Below, piece by piece: positions 9,544 through 16,876 of a stretch of DNA of 64,000 bases. The notes under the pieces were generated by a model, which did not search any database, was not told where the DNA came from, and saw nothing but the letters and a program-made list of their open reading frames with translations. The first letter of the stretch is position 1. Each line of letters opens with the position of its first letter. The position numbers were made by a program, and so were the translations under genes. The stretch lies in NCBI GenBank assembly GCA_947624325.1, contig CANQJT010000001.1, positions 186,001 through 250,000 of the forward strand, given 5' to 3'. The DNA is from Candidatus Gastranaerophilales bacterium. GTDB lineage: Bacteria; Cyanobacteriota; Vampirovibrionia; Gastranaerophilales; Gastranaerophilaceae.

Positions 9544-10569
9544 TTATTTATAACCTTCTATCATTCTTCTAAAACCTTCCTTAATATCAACAGTTTGTCT
9601 CCAGCCCAGAGATTTAAGTTTTGAAGTGTCAAAATTTGCTCTTGATGAGGGACTTTTAATATATCCTTTTTGAAAAACATCTTTCTTAAATTTAATTTTT
9701 AATTTTTTATCAGGATAAAGAGATATTAAGCATTCTGCTAATTCTAAAATACTTGTTTCTTTCTCGGATGCTATATTATAAGCATTTTTATCCTCTCCGA
9801 AAAACAGAACATAAAACAAACCTATAATCATATCTGTAATATAACAAAAGCTTCTTTTGGCACTTCCGTCAGAATTTAGAGAAATATCTTCATTATTTAT
9901 AATATTTTTTACAAAATCGCCAAAAACTCTTCCGTCATCAAGTTGAACACCAAACCCATATGTGTGAGAAAGTCTGACCATATTAACAGGTATACCGTAT
10001 TGATGAGAATAACACACGCACATATTTTCTCCCATACGTTTACTTTCGGCATAACATGACCTGATATTTACCGGGTCAACATTTCCCGTATATGTTTCTG
10101 TTAAAACAGGTGTTTTATCGTTAACTGTTCCGTATACTTCTCCGGTAGAAATAAATAAAAATTTTTGTATTTTATTTTTAACCGCCAAATCCAACATATT
10201 TGCTGTACCGAGAGTATTAGCTTTCAAAGTTCCGACGGGGTCAATGCCATAGTATTTTGGGCTCGCTTGCGATGCAGCATGAATAATATAATCTATTTTT
10301 TCTTTAATCTCTATTTTTTCTGAAACATCCTGAACTGTTATTTTAAAATTCGGATTATTAAGACAATCTTTAAATTTAATCAAAGCCTTTTCTTTATTTC
10401 TTACTAACCCTATAACTTTTACGGTTTTTAATGCCAGTAAAACCCTTACTATATAAGAAGGAATAAAACCGTTAGCACCTGAAATTAAAATTGTTTTATT
10501 TTCAAGCTTTGAATATGGCAGATTTTGATTAATTATATAGTCTATATCTTGTAATAAAATTTTGTTCAT
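9544..10569 (-). CDS. NAD-dependent epimerase/dehydratase (SDR), left target of invertible switch A
   Basis: A 341-residue extended SDR: NAD site ISGANGFIPSYIV near residue 30, ISTGEVYG, catalytic YAESK. It is related to the SDR at 5821-6897, which shares the ETYxGNV block. The start ATG (10569-10567) lies only a few bases outside the 31-bp inverted-repeat arm, and the ribosome site (AGGA) is inside the arm. There is no room for a fixed promoter, so expression should require the segment to be inverted relative to this sequence. In the present orientation the promoter points away, so it is predicted OFF. Likely a nucleotide-sugar decarboxylase, dehydratase or epimerase. Confidence 0.8.
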   Translation of the reverse strand: MNKILLQDIDYIINQNLPYSKLENKTILISGANGFIPSYIVRVLLALKTVKVIGLVRNKEKALIKFKDCLNNPNFKITVQDVSEKIEIKEKIDYIIHAASQASPKYYGIDPVGTLKANTLGTANMLDLAVKNKIQKFLFISTGEVYGTVNDKTPVLTETYTGNVDPVNIRSCYAESKRMGENMCVCYSHQYGIPVNMVRLSHTYGFGVQLDDGRVFGDFVKNIINNEDISLNSDGSAKRSFCYITDMIIGLFYVLFFGEDKNAYNIASEKETSILELAECLISLYPDKKLKIKFKKDVFQKGYIKSPSSRANFDTSKLKSLGWRQTVDIKEGFRRMIEGYK

Positions 10570-10571
10570 TT

Positions 10572-10602
10572 TTCCTACAACAAAATACTAAATTTGTTAC
10601 AT
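10572..10602 (+). repeat. Left arm of switch A (31-bp perfect inverted repeat)
   Basis: This stretch is the exact reverse complement of 11195-11225. It contains the 22-bp core CAACAAAATACTAAATTTGT plus TA (8-bp arms around TACTAA), which looks like a tyrosine-recombinase crossover site. The outer end supplies the AGGA ribosome site for the leftward gene. Confidence 0.9.
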
Positions 10603-10623
10603 GTGAAAAGAAAGGAAAAACAG

Positions 10624-11166
10624 ATGAGCACAGTAGAACCGGTCAGAAAAATTTCTGACATAAGAAAAATTGAAAAAATTTTAAAACAAGAAAATTTTAG
10701 AAACTTACTTCTTTTTGATATGGGTATTAATTTTGGATTAAGAATATCCGATATGCTTTCTTTAAATGTTGCAGATGTTAAAAATAAAGAATTTGTTCAT
10801 ATAAAAGAACAAAAGACGGGTAAATTTAAATCAATTCCAATTAATAGTAAAATTAAGAGAATGCTTAACGAATACACAATTAATCTCAATCCAAAAGATC
10901 CTCTTTTTTCTTCTGCTTATAACAACAGAATGGATAGGATTTCAGCTTACAGAATTATTAAAAAAGCCTGTGATAAAGCAAATATAGAATCTCATATTGG
11001 TACTCACACAATGAGAAAAACATTTGGTTATCATCATTATCACAAGTATAAAGATATTGCACTTTTACAAAAAATTTTTAACCATTCAAGTCCTAATATA
11101 ACTTTAAAATATATAGGCATAGAGCAAGAAGATATATATAAAAGTTATAGGAATTTTATACTTTAA
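10624..11166 (+). CDS. Small tyrosine recombinase/integrase within the invertible segment
   Basis: A 180-residue XerC/D-like recombinase that contains essentially only the catalytic domain. Catalytic residues are visible: Arg in NFGLRISDMLSL, Lys in KTGKFKSIPI, HxxR in THTMRKTFGYH, the second His in IFNHSS, and Tyr in ITLKYIGI. I chose the ATG at 10624, preceded by AAAGGAAAAACAG; an earlier TTG reading would start inside the repeat arm. It lacks the N-terminal core-binding domain of XerC/D, as small fimbrial-switch recombinases do. It lies wholly between perfect 31-bp inverted repeats, so it probably inverts its own gene and the promoter behind it, analogous in layout to hin but with a different enzyme class. 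Confidence 0.9.
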   Translation: MSTVEPVRKISDIRKIEKILKQENFRNLLLFDMGINFGLRISDMLSLNVADVKNKEFVHIKEQKTGKFKSIPINSKIKRMLNEYTINLNPKDPLFSSAYNNRMDRISAYRIIKKACDKANIESHIGTHTMRKTFGYHHYHKYKDIALLQKIFNHSSPNITLKYIGIEQEDIYKSYRNFIL

Positions 11167-11182
11167 TTTTTAAATTTGATTA

Positions 11183-11191
11183 TGTTATAAT
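11183..11191 (+). promoter_or_regulatory. Outward promoter of switch A (extended -10)
   Basis: TGTTATAAT matches the extended -10 consensus TGnTATAAT. It lies after the recombinase stop and just inside the right repeat arm, with predicted start near 11198, inside the arm. It points at the gene at 11229. No equivalent element faces left at the other end of the segment, so inversion should hand transcription to the 9544-10569 gene. The -35 is weak (TTAATT near 11163). Confidence 0.65.
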
Positions 11192-11194
11192 TTT

Positions 11195-11225
11195 ATGTAA
11201 CAAATTTAGTATTTTGTTGTAGGAA
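11195..11225 (-). repeat. Right arm of switch A (31-bp perfect inverted repeat)
   Basis: Exact reverse complement of 10572-10602. The outer end (AGGAA) is the ribosome site for the ATG at 11229. Both flanking genes therefore keep an identical ribosome site whichever way the segment lies. Confidence 0.9.
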
Positions 11226-11228
11226 TTT

Positions 11229-12104
11229 ATGAAATCTATTCTAATTACAGGTTCCGGCGGATTTATAGGAAAAAATCTTAAAGAATATTTTAAAAATAAA
11301 TACAAGCTTTTAACTCCCAGAAGTTATGAACTTAACTTGTGCAATAAAGATGCTGTATCAAATTTTTTTGCTAATCATAATATTGATTTAATTATTCATT
11401 GCGGTTCCATAGGAGGTTATAGAGATGTAAAAGATAAAACTACAACCCTTCAAGATAATCTTGCTATGGTAAATAATTTATTGGAATATAAATCACCAAA
11501 AACAAGAGTTATATTGTTCGGCTCGGGTGCAATGTACGGGAAATTCCGTAACTTATGCAAAGTAAAAGAAACGGAAATCGGGAATTTTGTTCCTTTAGAT
11601 TTATACGGTCAATCCAAAGTTGAAATATTCAAAATTGCAAAAAAAAGAGATGATGTACTTTGCCTTAATATATTCGGTTGTTACGGATATGGCGAAAAAG
11701 AATCAAGATTTCCGAGTTATGCTATTGACTGTGTACTTAACTGTAAACCGATAGAAATAAACCAAAATGTAGTTTTTGATTATTTATTTATTGAAGACTT
11801 AGAAAAAATTATTGAATATTTTATAGAAAATAAACCCAAAGACAAAATTATTAATGTTACCCCGACTCAAAGTATATCTTTAAAAGAAATAGCTCAAATA
11901 ATAAATACTTTTACAAATTCTCCCGTAGAAATTGTTATAAAAAATCCTGTATTGAACAATGAATATACAGGAGATAATACTCTTTTAAAAGAAAATTATA
12001 AAAATATAATTTTTACTGATTATATTAACGGATTAAAAAAATTGTATGATTATAAGTACAAAAAATCCCGCAATAATAGTGCTGAAATTTTTCTAAACAA
12101 ATAA
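11229..12104 (+). CDS. NAD-dependent epimerase/reductase (SDR), right target of switch A
   Basis: A 291-residue SDR with NAD site ITGSGGFIGKNL, the GSGAMYGK strand and catalytic YGQSK. It resembles short nucleotide-sugar 4-reductases (abequose synthase / GDP-fucose synthase type). That fits a role downstream of RfbF-G-H, reducing a CDP-4-keto-dideoxyhexose or its branched product. The start is three bases outside the inverted-repeat arm, with AGGAA from the arm as ribosome site. The promoter at 11183-11191 faces it, so it is predicted ON in this sequence. It converges with the ThDP gene ending at 12108. The exact substrate is inferred from context only. Confidence 0.78.
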   Translation: MKSILITGSGGFIGKNLKEYFKNKYKLLTPRSYELNLCNKDAVSNFFANHNIDLIIHCGSIGGYRDVKDKTTTLQDNLAMVNNLLEYKSPKTRVILFGSGAMYGKFRNLCKVKETEIGNFVPLDLYGQSKVEIFKIAKKRDDVLCLNIFGCYGYGEKESRFPSYAIDCVLNCKPIEINQNVVFDYLFIEDLEKIIEYFIENKPKDKIINVTPTQSISLKEIAQIINTFTNSPVEIVIKNPVLNNEYTGDNTLLKENYKNIIFTDYINGLKKLYDYKYKKSRNNSAEIFLNK

Positions 12105-12107
12105 TTT

Positions 12108-13898
12108 CTATATTCTTAATGCTCTTTCCATATCTTTCTTTATTTCATCTTCCTTTAGAAATGGGAACATATTTTCTATCGGCTGAGATACAAAACTGCC
12201 GTCTTCCATCCTTTTTGACGAAACAGAAGGCGCAATTAATTGGTTTTTTATAGAAATTACATCAATAATTACAGGTTCATCGTATGATAAAGCTTGTTTG
12301 ATTTTGCTTTGTAAATCTGCTATTTTATTAATTTTGATATATTTTATATCATAAGCATAAGCAATTTTTTCCAAATCAGGGAATGAAACCCCGTTTGATT
12401 TATCAGTTCCAATCAAATTACCGTTAAATAATTTATTTTGTGATGCCCTGATTGATAAATAGCCGTCATTATTCCATACAAATAATTTTACGGGTAGTTT
12501 ATAATGCTTTAGTGTTTGAAGTTCCTGAATATTCATCTGTAAGCTTCCGTCACCTGTTATAGCAATACATTCCTTTTTATTTTTTGCAATTGATACACCA
12601 ATAGCCCCGGGAAGAGAAAAGCCCATTTCTGCCTGAGCTCCGCTTGTAATATACCGTTGTGTTTTATAAGTTGTCTTTAAAGCTTGGGCAGGAACGTAAA
12701 CTGCAGAACCAGCATCAGTTACTATTGCGGAATCTTTTTTTAACTGTTTTGATAATTCTTCAATAAAAACATACAAGTTTATTCCCTGAGAATCATCTTT
12801 ATAATATTCCTCCAAACAAACAGGATATTTTTCTTTTAAATTCAAACAAAAATCAGCCCATTTTTTATTAATAGGTTCATACAATTTTAATTTTTGCAAA
12901 ACTGTTTTTACATCTGCATTTATTAATTTTTCTATTTTTATTGTGTTTTTTGTATGTTCATATTTATCAATATCAATGGCTATAATTTTTGCATTAGGTG
13001 CGAATAGGTCATATTCGTGACCTGTACTGGATACAGACAATCTGCTTCCCATAGAGATTATTAAATCTGCACATTGAACCGCAAAATTTCCGGCTCTTGT
13101 TCCTTTATTTCCAATTCTTCCTATATAATGCGGATTTTCCGTCGGCATAACGTCAAACCCCATTCTTGATGTTACAAAAGGGATATTATAATTTTGAATA
13201 AACTCAAAAAAATCATCCGTGGAATCTGCCAGTCTTATTCCTTGTCCTGCAATAATTAAAGGACGACGGGCTTTTTGTATTTCTGCCTTTAAATATTCAA
13301 CATCTTCTTTTAAAACATCATATTTCAATGTTTGTTCAGGTATAAAATGTTTTAACTTATCGATATTTTCTATGTTTACCCCTTGAACATCCAAGGGTAC
13401 ATCTATCCAAACCGGGCCTTTTCGCCCTTCTTTTGCTGTATAAACAGCCTTTTCCAAATGATACAAGATATCGTCAGGGTTATCAATCATAACCGCATAT
13501 TTTGTTATTGGCTTAACAAGTTCAATAATATCCGCTTCCTGAACACCTATTTGTCTTATTGGTGTTTGCTTTATTCTTAAAGTCTCTTTTCGTTTGCATT
13601 GTCCGGATATAAAAATACAGGGTGTGTTATCTTGGAATGCGTGAAGCAAGGCAGTCATTGCATTTGTTCCTCCGCAACCTGTTGTTACATATACACATCC
13701 GAAATTTTGAGTGTATTTCGCATAAGCAACGGCACTCATTGCTGCAGCCTGCTCATGGTGGCAGCATATTTTATTAAGATTTTTATTATTATACAAACCA
13801 TCCGTTAAAAATAATAATCCTCCGCCCGATACCATAAAAATGTCTTTTACTTTTGCCTCTTTTTCAATAAAAGAAGCTATTATATCGCATACTCTCAT
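12108..13898 (-). CDS. ThDP-dependent acetolactate-synthase-like enzyme 1 (paired with PanB homologue)
   Basis: A 596-residue enzyme with the three-domain AHAS/YerE fold. The activating Glu is in CCHHEQAAAMSA (about residue 50), and the ThDP/Mg motif ITGDGSLQMN ends 26 residues later in WNNDGY. The usual AHAS quinone/herbicide-site sequence is replaced by YLSIRASQ, so it is not housekeeping acetolactate synthase. It lies 10 bases behind the PanB-like gene, so the two are co-transcribed. I infer that it transfers an acyl anion from a 2-keto acid, perhaps ketopantoate, onto a 4-keto sugar, as YerE does with pyruvate. An ordinary ThDP decarboxylase or ligase is the alternative. Confidence 0.8.
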   Translation of the reverse strand: MRVCDIIASFIEKEAKVKDIFMVSGGGLLFLTDGLYNNKNLNKICCHHEQAAAMSAVAYAKYTQNFGCVYVTTGCGGTNAMTALLHAFQDNTPCIFISGQCKRKETLRIKQTPIRQIGVQEADIIELVKPITKYAVMIDNPDDILYHLEKAVYTAKEGRKGPVWIDVPLDVQGVNIENIDKLKHFIPEQTLKYDVLKEDVEYLKAEIQKARRPLIIAGQGIRLADSTDDFFEFIQNYNIPFVTSRMGFDVMPTENPHYIGRIGNKGTRAGNFAVQCADLIISMGSRLSVSSTGHEYDLFAPNAKIIAIDIDKYEHTKNTIKIEKLINADVKTVLQKLKLYEPINKKWADFCLNLKEKYPVCLEEYYKDDSQGINLYVFIEELSKQLKKDSAIVTDAGSAVYVPAQALKTTYKTQRYITSGAQAEMGFSLPGAIGVSIAKNKKECIAITGDGSLQMNIQELQTLKHYKLPVKLFVWNNDGYLSIRASQNKLFNGNLIGTDKSNGVSFPDLEKIAYAYDIKYIKINKIADLQSKIKQALSYDEPVIIDVISIKNQLIAPSVSSKRMEDGSFVSQPIENMFPFLKEDEIKKDMERALRI

Positions 13899-13908
13899 AG
13901 ATTTTCCT

Positions 13909-14760
13909 TTATTTTGTAAAATATAACTCTTTAATTTTTTTAGCTTCTTCTTCCTTTATTTTGTATGAATATTCACTGTCAACAGGGAAAATTCCTTTTT
14001 TTACCTCCTGATTGTATTGAGTAAACGCACGTTTTATTTCTTCACCAATTTGAGCATATTTTTTGACGAATTTAGGAGTAAAATCTTCATACATACCAAG
14101 CATATCAGCATATATTAATAACTGACCGTCTACAAAAGAACCTGCACCTATTCCCAGAACAGGAATCGATATATTATCGCTTATTAATTTTCCGACTATT
14201 GCAGGTACACCTTCGACTAATATTGAAAAAGCGCCGGCTTGCTCAACAGCTTTAGCTTGTTCCAAAAGAACTTTTGCTGCTTCTAAAGATTTGCCTTGAG
14301 CCTTGCAGCCGCCAAGTTTTGCCGCAAACTGAGGAGTTAAACCGATATGTCCCATAGCAAGAATTCCTATACCTGTTATTGCCCTAATTCTATCAAGTAT
14401 GCGAGAATCTGCACCTTCCAGTTTTATACAATCACAATTTGCTTCTTTTATAAACCTTCCTGCATTTTTAATTGCAAGTTCATCAGATATTTGATAAGAC
14501 ATAAAGGGCATATCACCAACTATAAAAGTATTTGGCGCACCCCGCCTTACGGCTCTTGCGTGAATAATCATTTCATCCATTGAAACAGGTATAGTGCTTT
14601 CGTATCCCAATAAAACATTTCCCAGAGAATCACCCACTAAAATCATATCAATTTCGGATTGTTCTGCGAATTTTGCTGTCATATAATCATAACTTGTTAT
14701 GAAAGAAATTTTTTCTCCTGTTTCCTTCATTTTTCTAAAATCGTTTACTGTTTTTTTCAT
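13909..14760 (-). CDS. panB: 3-methyl-2-oxobutanoate hydroxymethyltransferase homologue
   Basis: A 283-residue TIM-barrel PanB homologue: converts 2-ketoisovalerate and methylenetetrahydrofolate to ketopantoate. Metal ligands are recognisable as the Asp in LVGDSLG, the Asp in VGDMPF and the Glu in IKLEGAD; the catalytic Glu is in LVEGVP. The ribosome site GTGAGGAAA precedes the ATG. No panC, panD or panE lies nearby, and its downstream partner is a ThDP enzyme. I infer that it supplies ketopantoate, or a related hydroxymethyl keto acid, for branched-sugar synthesis rather than for pantothenate. A displaced pantothenate gene remains possible. Confidence 0.88.
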   Translation of the reverse strand: MKKTVNDFRKMKETGEKISFITSYDYMTAKFAEQSEIDMILVGDSLGNVLLGYESTIPVSMDEMIIHARAVRRGAPNTFIVGDMPFMSYQISDELAIKNAGRFIKEANCDCIKLEGADSRILDRIRAITGIGILAMGHIGLTPQFAAKLGGCKAQGKSLEAAKVLLEQAKAVEQAGAFSILVEGVPAIVGKLISDNISIPVLGIGAGSFVDGQLLIYADMLGMYEDFTPKFVKKYAQIGEEIKRAFTQYNQEVKKGIFPVDSEYSYKIKEEEAKKIKELYFTK

Positions 14761-14781
14761 ATTTTTTCCTCACTTTTATAT

Positions 14782-14822
14782 TAAAAAAACAACTTATTAA
14801 AACTAATATTTTTAAATAAGTT
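14782..14822 (-). terminator. Weak hairpin terminator behind the ThDP enzyme 2 gene
   Basis: On the minus strand AACTTATTTAAAA pairs with TTTTAATAAGTT, followed by GTTTTTTT. The stem is all A/T with one bulge, so termination may be partial and allow read-through into the PanB operon. Confidence 0.5.
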
Positions 14823-14932
14823 AAAAATTTGAACAGTCCAAAATGCCGATATATCTTCAACAAAAGATTTAGTAAAATATATCGAAAAAATAATATTTAG
14901 TTTACGCAAAAAATATTTAAACCCGAGAAATG

Positions 14933-16657
14933 CTATATTGCAGGTGTCTTTACCCCCCCCGGGATGTTTTTTTGAGCTTTTAATTTAATATTTAATTCGG
15001 ATAAATCTATATGAGGATACGCATTCTCTATAGAAGCTCCAAACTCTAATCTGGGTTCTACTAAAGTATTTTGCTCAAATTTTAAATTAATTAAAACCGG
15101 AGTGTCAGATTTTAGTAAACTAATAATATCTTTAATATTAAATTCTTTTGAATTTATTGTTACTGCTTTAATTCCGTATGCTTGAGCAACTTTTTCAAAA
15201 TCCGGAGCCGAATAGTCAAAAACAGTAGAAGCATAACAATTTTTAAAATACAGCTCTTGAAAAGTTCTTACCATACCAAGACAGTTGTTGTTTAAAACAA
15301 TAATTTTAATAGGGATATTTCGTCTTTTTATAACTTCCAATTCTTGAATGTTCATCTGAAATCCGCCATCGCCTGAAATAGCGATTACGTTATTTGAACA
15401 AAAGGAAGCGCCGATTGCAGCCGGAAGAGAGAAGCCCATTGCTCCCAATCCGCCCGAGGCAAGCATTTTTTGTCCTTTTTTTATATCCGCACATTGAGCG
15501 CACCACATTTGATTTTGTCCGACATCCGTTGTAATTACGGTGTTTTCCTTCAATGTTTTAAAAATTTCTGTCAGTATTAAATATGGCTGTTTATATATTT
15601 TATTTTCATTTGAAAATTTTTGCTTTAATTTTATACATCTTTTTTGCCAAGAATCAATATTTAGAGTTAAATTGGCTTTATATAATACATCTAAAAATAA
15701 ACTTAAATCCGTATTAAGTTTTATTTTTTCAAATTTTGGACAATTTAACTCGGCTTTATCAATATCAACATGAATTATTTTTTTATTTTTTAAAAATTCA
15801 ACTTTTGACCCGGTTTGTCTGATATCAAGCCTCGAACCTAAAACAAGCAATAAATCACACTCATAAAGAGCGAGATTACCATAGCGATTTCCGTAAGTAC
15901 CAATAAAACCCATATTATATTTGTAAGAGTTAACGCAATCTACTCCGTGAAGTGATTCTACAACAGGTATATTGTACTTTTTAAGAACTTTATCCAAAAG
16001 CTGAAAAGATGATGAAAGTTTTATTCCGTTCCCAATAAGAAGCAAAGGTCTTTTAGCTTTTTCAATTAGTGTAAAATCAAAAGAAATCTTTTTTTTAGAT
16101 TCTTTTTTATGTTTATATTCTTTTAATGTAAGAGGATTAATATTCGCTCTTTGAATATCCATAGGAATATCCAGTAAAACAGGCCCTTTTCGACCCGAAT
16201 TTGCTATTGATACAGCTTTTTGAAGTTCATATTTTATATCTTTTGAATTCGTTATTGTTTTCGCATATTTAGTAATTGATTTTACAATATTAACTATATT
16301 TGTTTCTTGAAAAGCATTTTGTCTGATGTTGAAATTATTATATTCATAGGTATTTACCTGCCCTGTTATAAAAAGGACAGGAACTGAATCAAAATAACAA
16401 TCCGCAATCGGGGTTACCAAATTTGTAGCACCCGGACCGCTTGTAGCTATAGCAACACCAATTTTTCCGCTTGTTCTGGCATAACCGTCAGCACTGAAAC
16501 CTGCACCTTGTTCATTTATATTATTAACTAATTCTACTTCTTTATTTTTATATATGCTATCAACAATATGTGAGACCATACCGCCTATATAGCCGAAAAA
16601 TTTATCAGTCCCCGTAATATTATATATTTCTTTAACTAAATAATCCGATAGCTTCAT
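14933..16657 (-). CDS. ThDP-dependent acetolactate-synthase/YerE-like enzyme 2, expression set by switch B
   Basis: A 574-residue ThDP enzyme closer to classical AHAS than its two paralogues: Glu in NNINEQGAGFSADGYAR, FITGQV, ThDP motif ISGDGGFQMN to LNNNCLGMVRTFQELYF. A likely role is transfer of the two-carbon unit of pyruvate to a CDP-4-keto-dideoxyhexose (YerE type). A housekeeping acetolactate synthase is less likely because no small subunit or ilv gene is adjacent. The last residues are encoded by a G8 tract, so tract length changes the C-terminal tail. The gene starts 11 bases outside inverted-repeat arm B and has no fixed promoter of its own; the enclosed promoter currently faces it. 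No ribosome site lies within 15 bases of the ATG. Confidence 0.82.
   Translation of the reverse strand: MKLSDYLVKEIYNITGTDKFFGYIGGMVSHIVDSIYKNKEVELVNNINEQGAGFSADGYARTSGKIGVAIATSGPGATNLVTPIADCYFDSVPVLFITGQVNTYEYNNFNIRQNAFQETNIVNIVKSITKYAKTITNSKDIKYELQKAVSIANSGRKGPVLLDIPMDIQRANINPLTLKEYKHKKESKKKISFDFTLIEKAKRPLLLIGNGIKLSSSFQLLDKVLKKYNIPVVESLHGVDCVNSYKYNMGFIGTYGNRYGNLALYECDLLLVLGSRLDIRQTGSKVEFLKNKKIIHVDIDKAELNCPKFEKIKLNTDLSLFLDVLYKANLTLNIDSWQKRCIKLKQKFSNENKIYKQPYLILTEIFKTLKENTVITTDVGQNQMWCAQCADIKKGQKMLASGGLGAMGFSLPAAIGASFCSNNVIAISGDGGFQMNIQELEVIKRRNIPIKIIVLNNNCLGMVRTFQELYFKNCYASTVFDYSAPDFEKVAQAYGIKAVTINSKEFNIKDIISLLKSDTPVLINLKFEQNTLVEPRLEFGASIENAYPHIDLSELNIKLKAQKNIPGGVKTPAI
14953..14960. repeat. 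C8/G8 homopolymer near the 3' end of ThDP enzyme 2
   Basis: Eight C on the + strand, in codons ~566-568. G8 ends the protein ...PGGVKTPAI; G7 would stop right at the tract; G9 would extend the frame by roughly 55 codons to about 14775. The effect is on the tail only, so a functional switch is less certain than in the other tracts. Confidence 0.8.
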
Positions 16658-16667
16658 TAATTTCGTA

Positions 16668-16691
16668 CAACATTTACTAACAAATGTTGCA
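16668..16691 (+). repeat. Left arm of switch B (inverted repeat, recombinase-like site)
   Basis: Contains CAACATTT-ACTAAC-AAATGTTG (16668-16689), a perfect 8-bp palindrome around a 6-bp core. Positions 16675-16691 are the exact reverse complement of 16785-16801, and the match continues imperfectly to 16808. It resembles the switch A core (8-6-8, core TACTAA). Confidence 0.85.
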
Positions 16692-16706
16692 CACTCCTTA
16701 AATTCA

Positions 16707-16735
16707 AGTATAGCTAAATGTCATTATAATGTCAA
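16707..16735 (-). promoter_or_regulatory. Strong promoter inside invertible segment B, facing ThDP enzyme 2
   Basis: On the minus strand TTGACA (16735-16730), a 17-bp spacer and TATACT (16712-16707) form a near-consensus sigma-70-type promoter, with start predicted near 16700. It sits between the two repeat arms, so inversion would aim it right at 16877. Confidence 0.85.
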
Positions 16736-16784
16736 TTTGAGTAATTCCTTTGAAAAAAAACGGAACAGCCCCTACTTACTTAAA

Positions 16785-16808
16785 TGCAACATTTGTTAGT
16801 ATATGTTA
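16785..16808 (-). repeat. Right arm of switch B
   Basis: CAACATTT-GTTAGT-ATATGTTA (16787-16808): the core GTTAGT is the reverse complement of the left core ACTAAC, so the two sites are in inverted orientation around a 93-bp segment. The outer half-site has two mismatches to the palindrome. Confidence 0.85.
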
Positions 16809-16809
16809 T

Positions 16810-16838
16810 TTGAAATAAGAATAAATATGCTATATAAA
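16810..16838 (+). promoter_or_regulatory. Fixed promoter for the rightward aldehyde dehydrogenase operon
   Basis: TTGAAA (16810-16815), a 17-bp spacer and TATAAA (16833-16838) lie just outside the right arm. The rightward operon may therefore have basal transcription in both orientations and only be boosted when segment B is inverted. Confidence 0.5.
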
Positions 16839-16876
16839 ATAAGGAAAAAATTAATTCTCATAAAGGTTGTTAAAGG

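Noticed and set aside
13909-14760. Standard pantothenate operon
   Set aside because: No panC, panD or panE nearby; the gene is coupled to a ThDP enzyme in a glycan locus. Not fully excluded.
14933-16657. Housekeeping acetolactate synthase (ilvB)
   Set aside because: No ilvN or other branched-chain amino acid genes nearby, placed under an invertible promoter among sugar genes.
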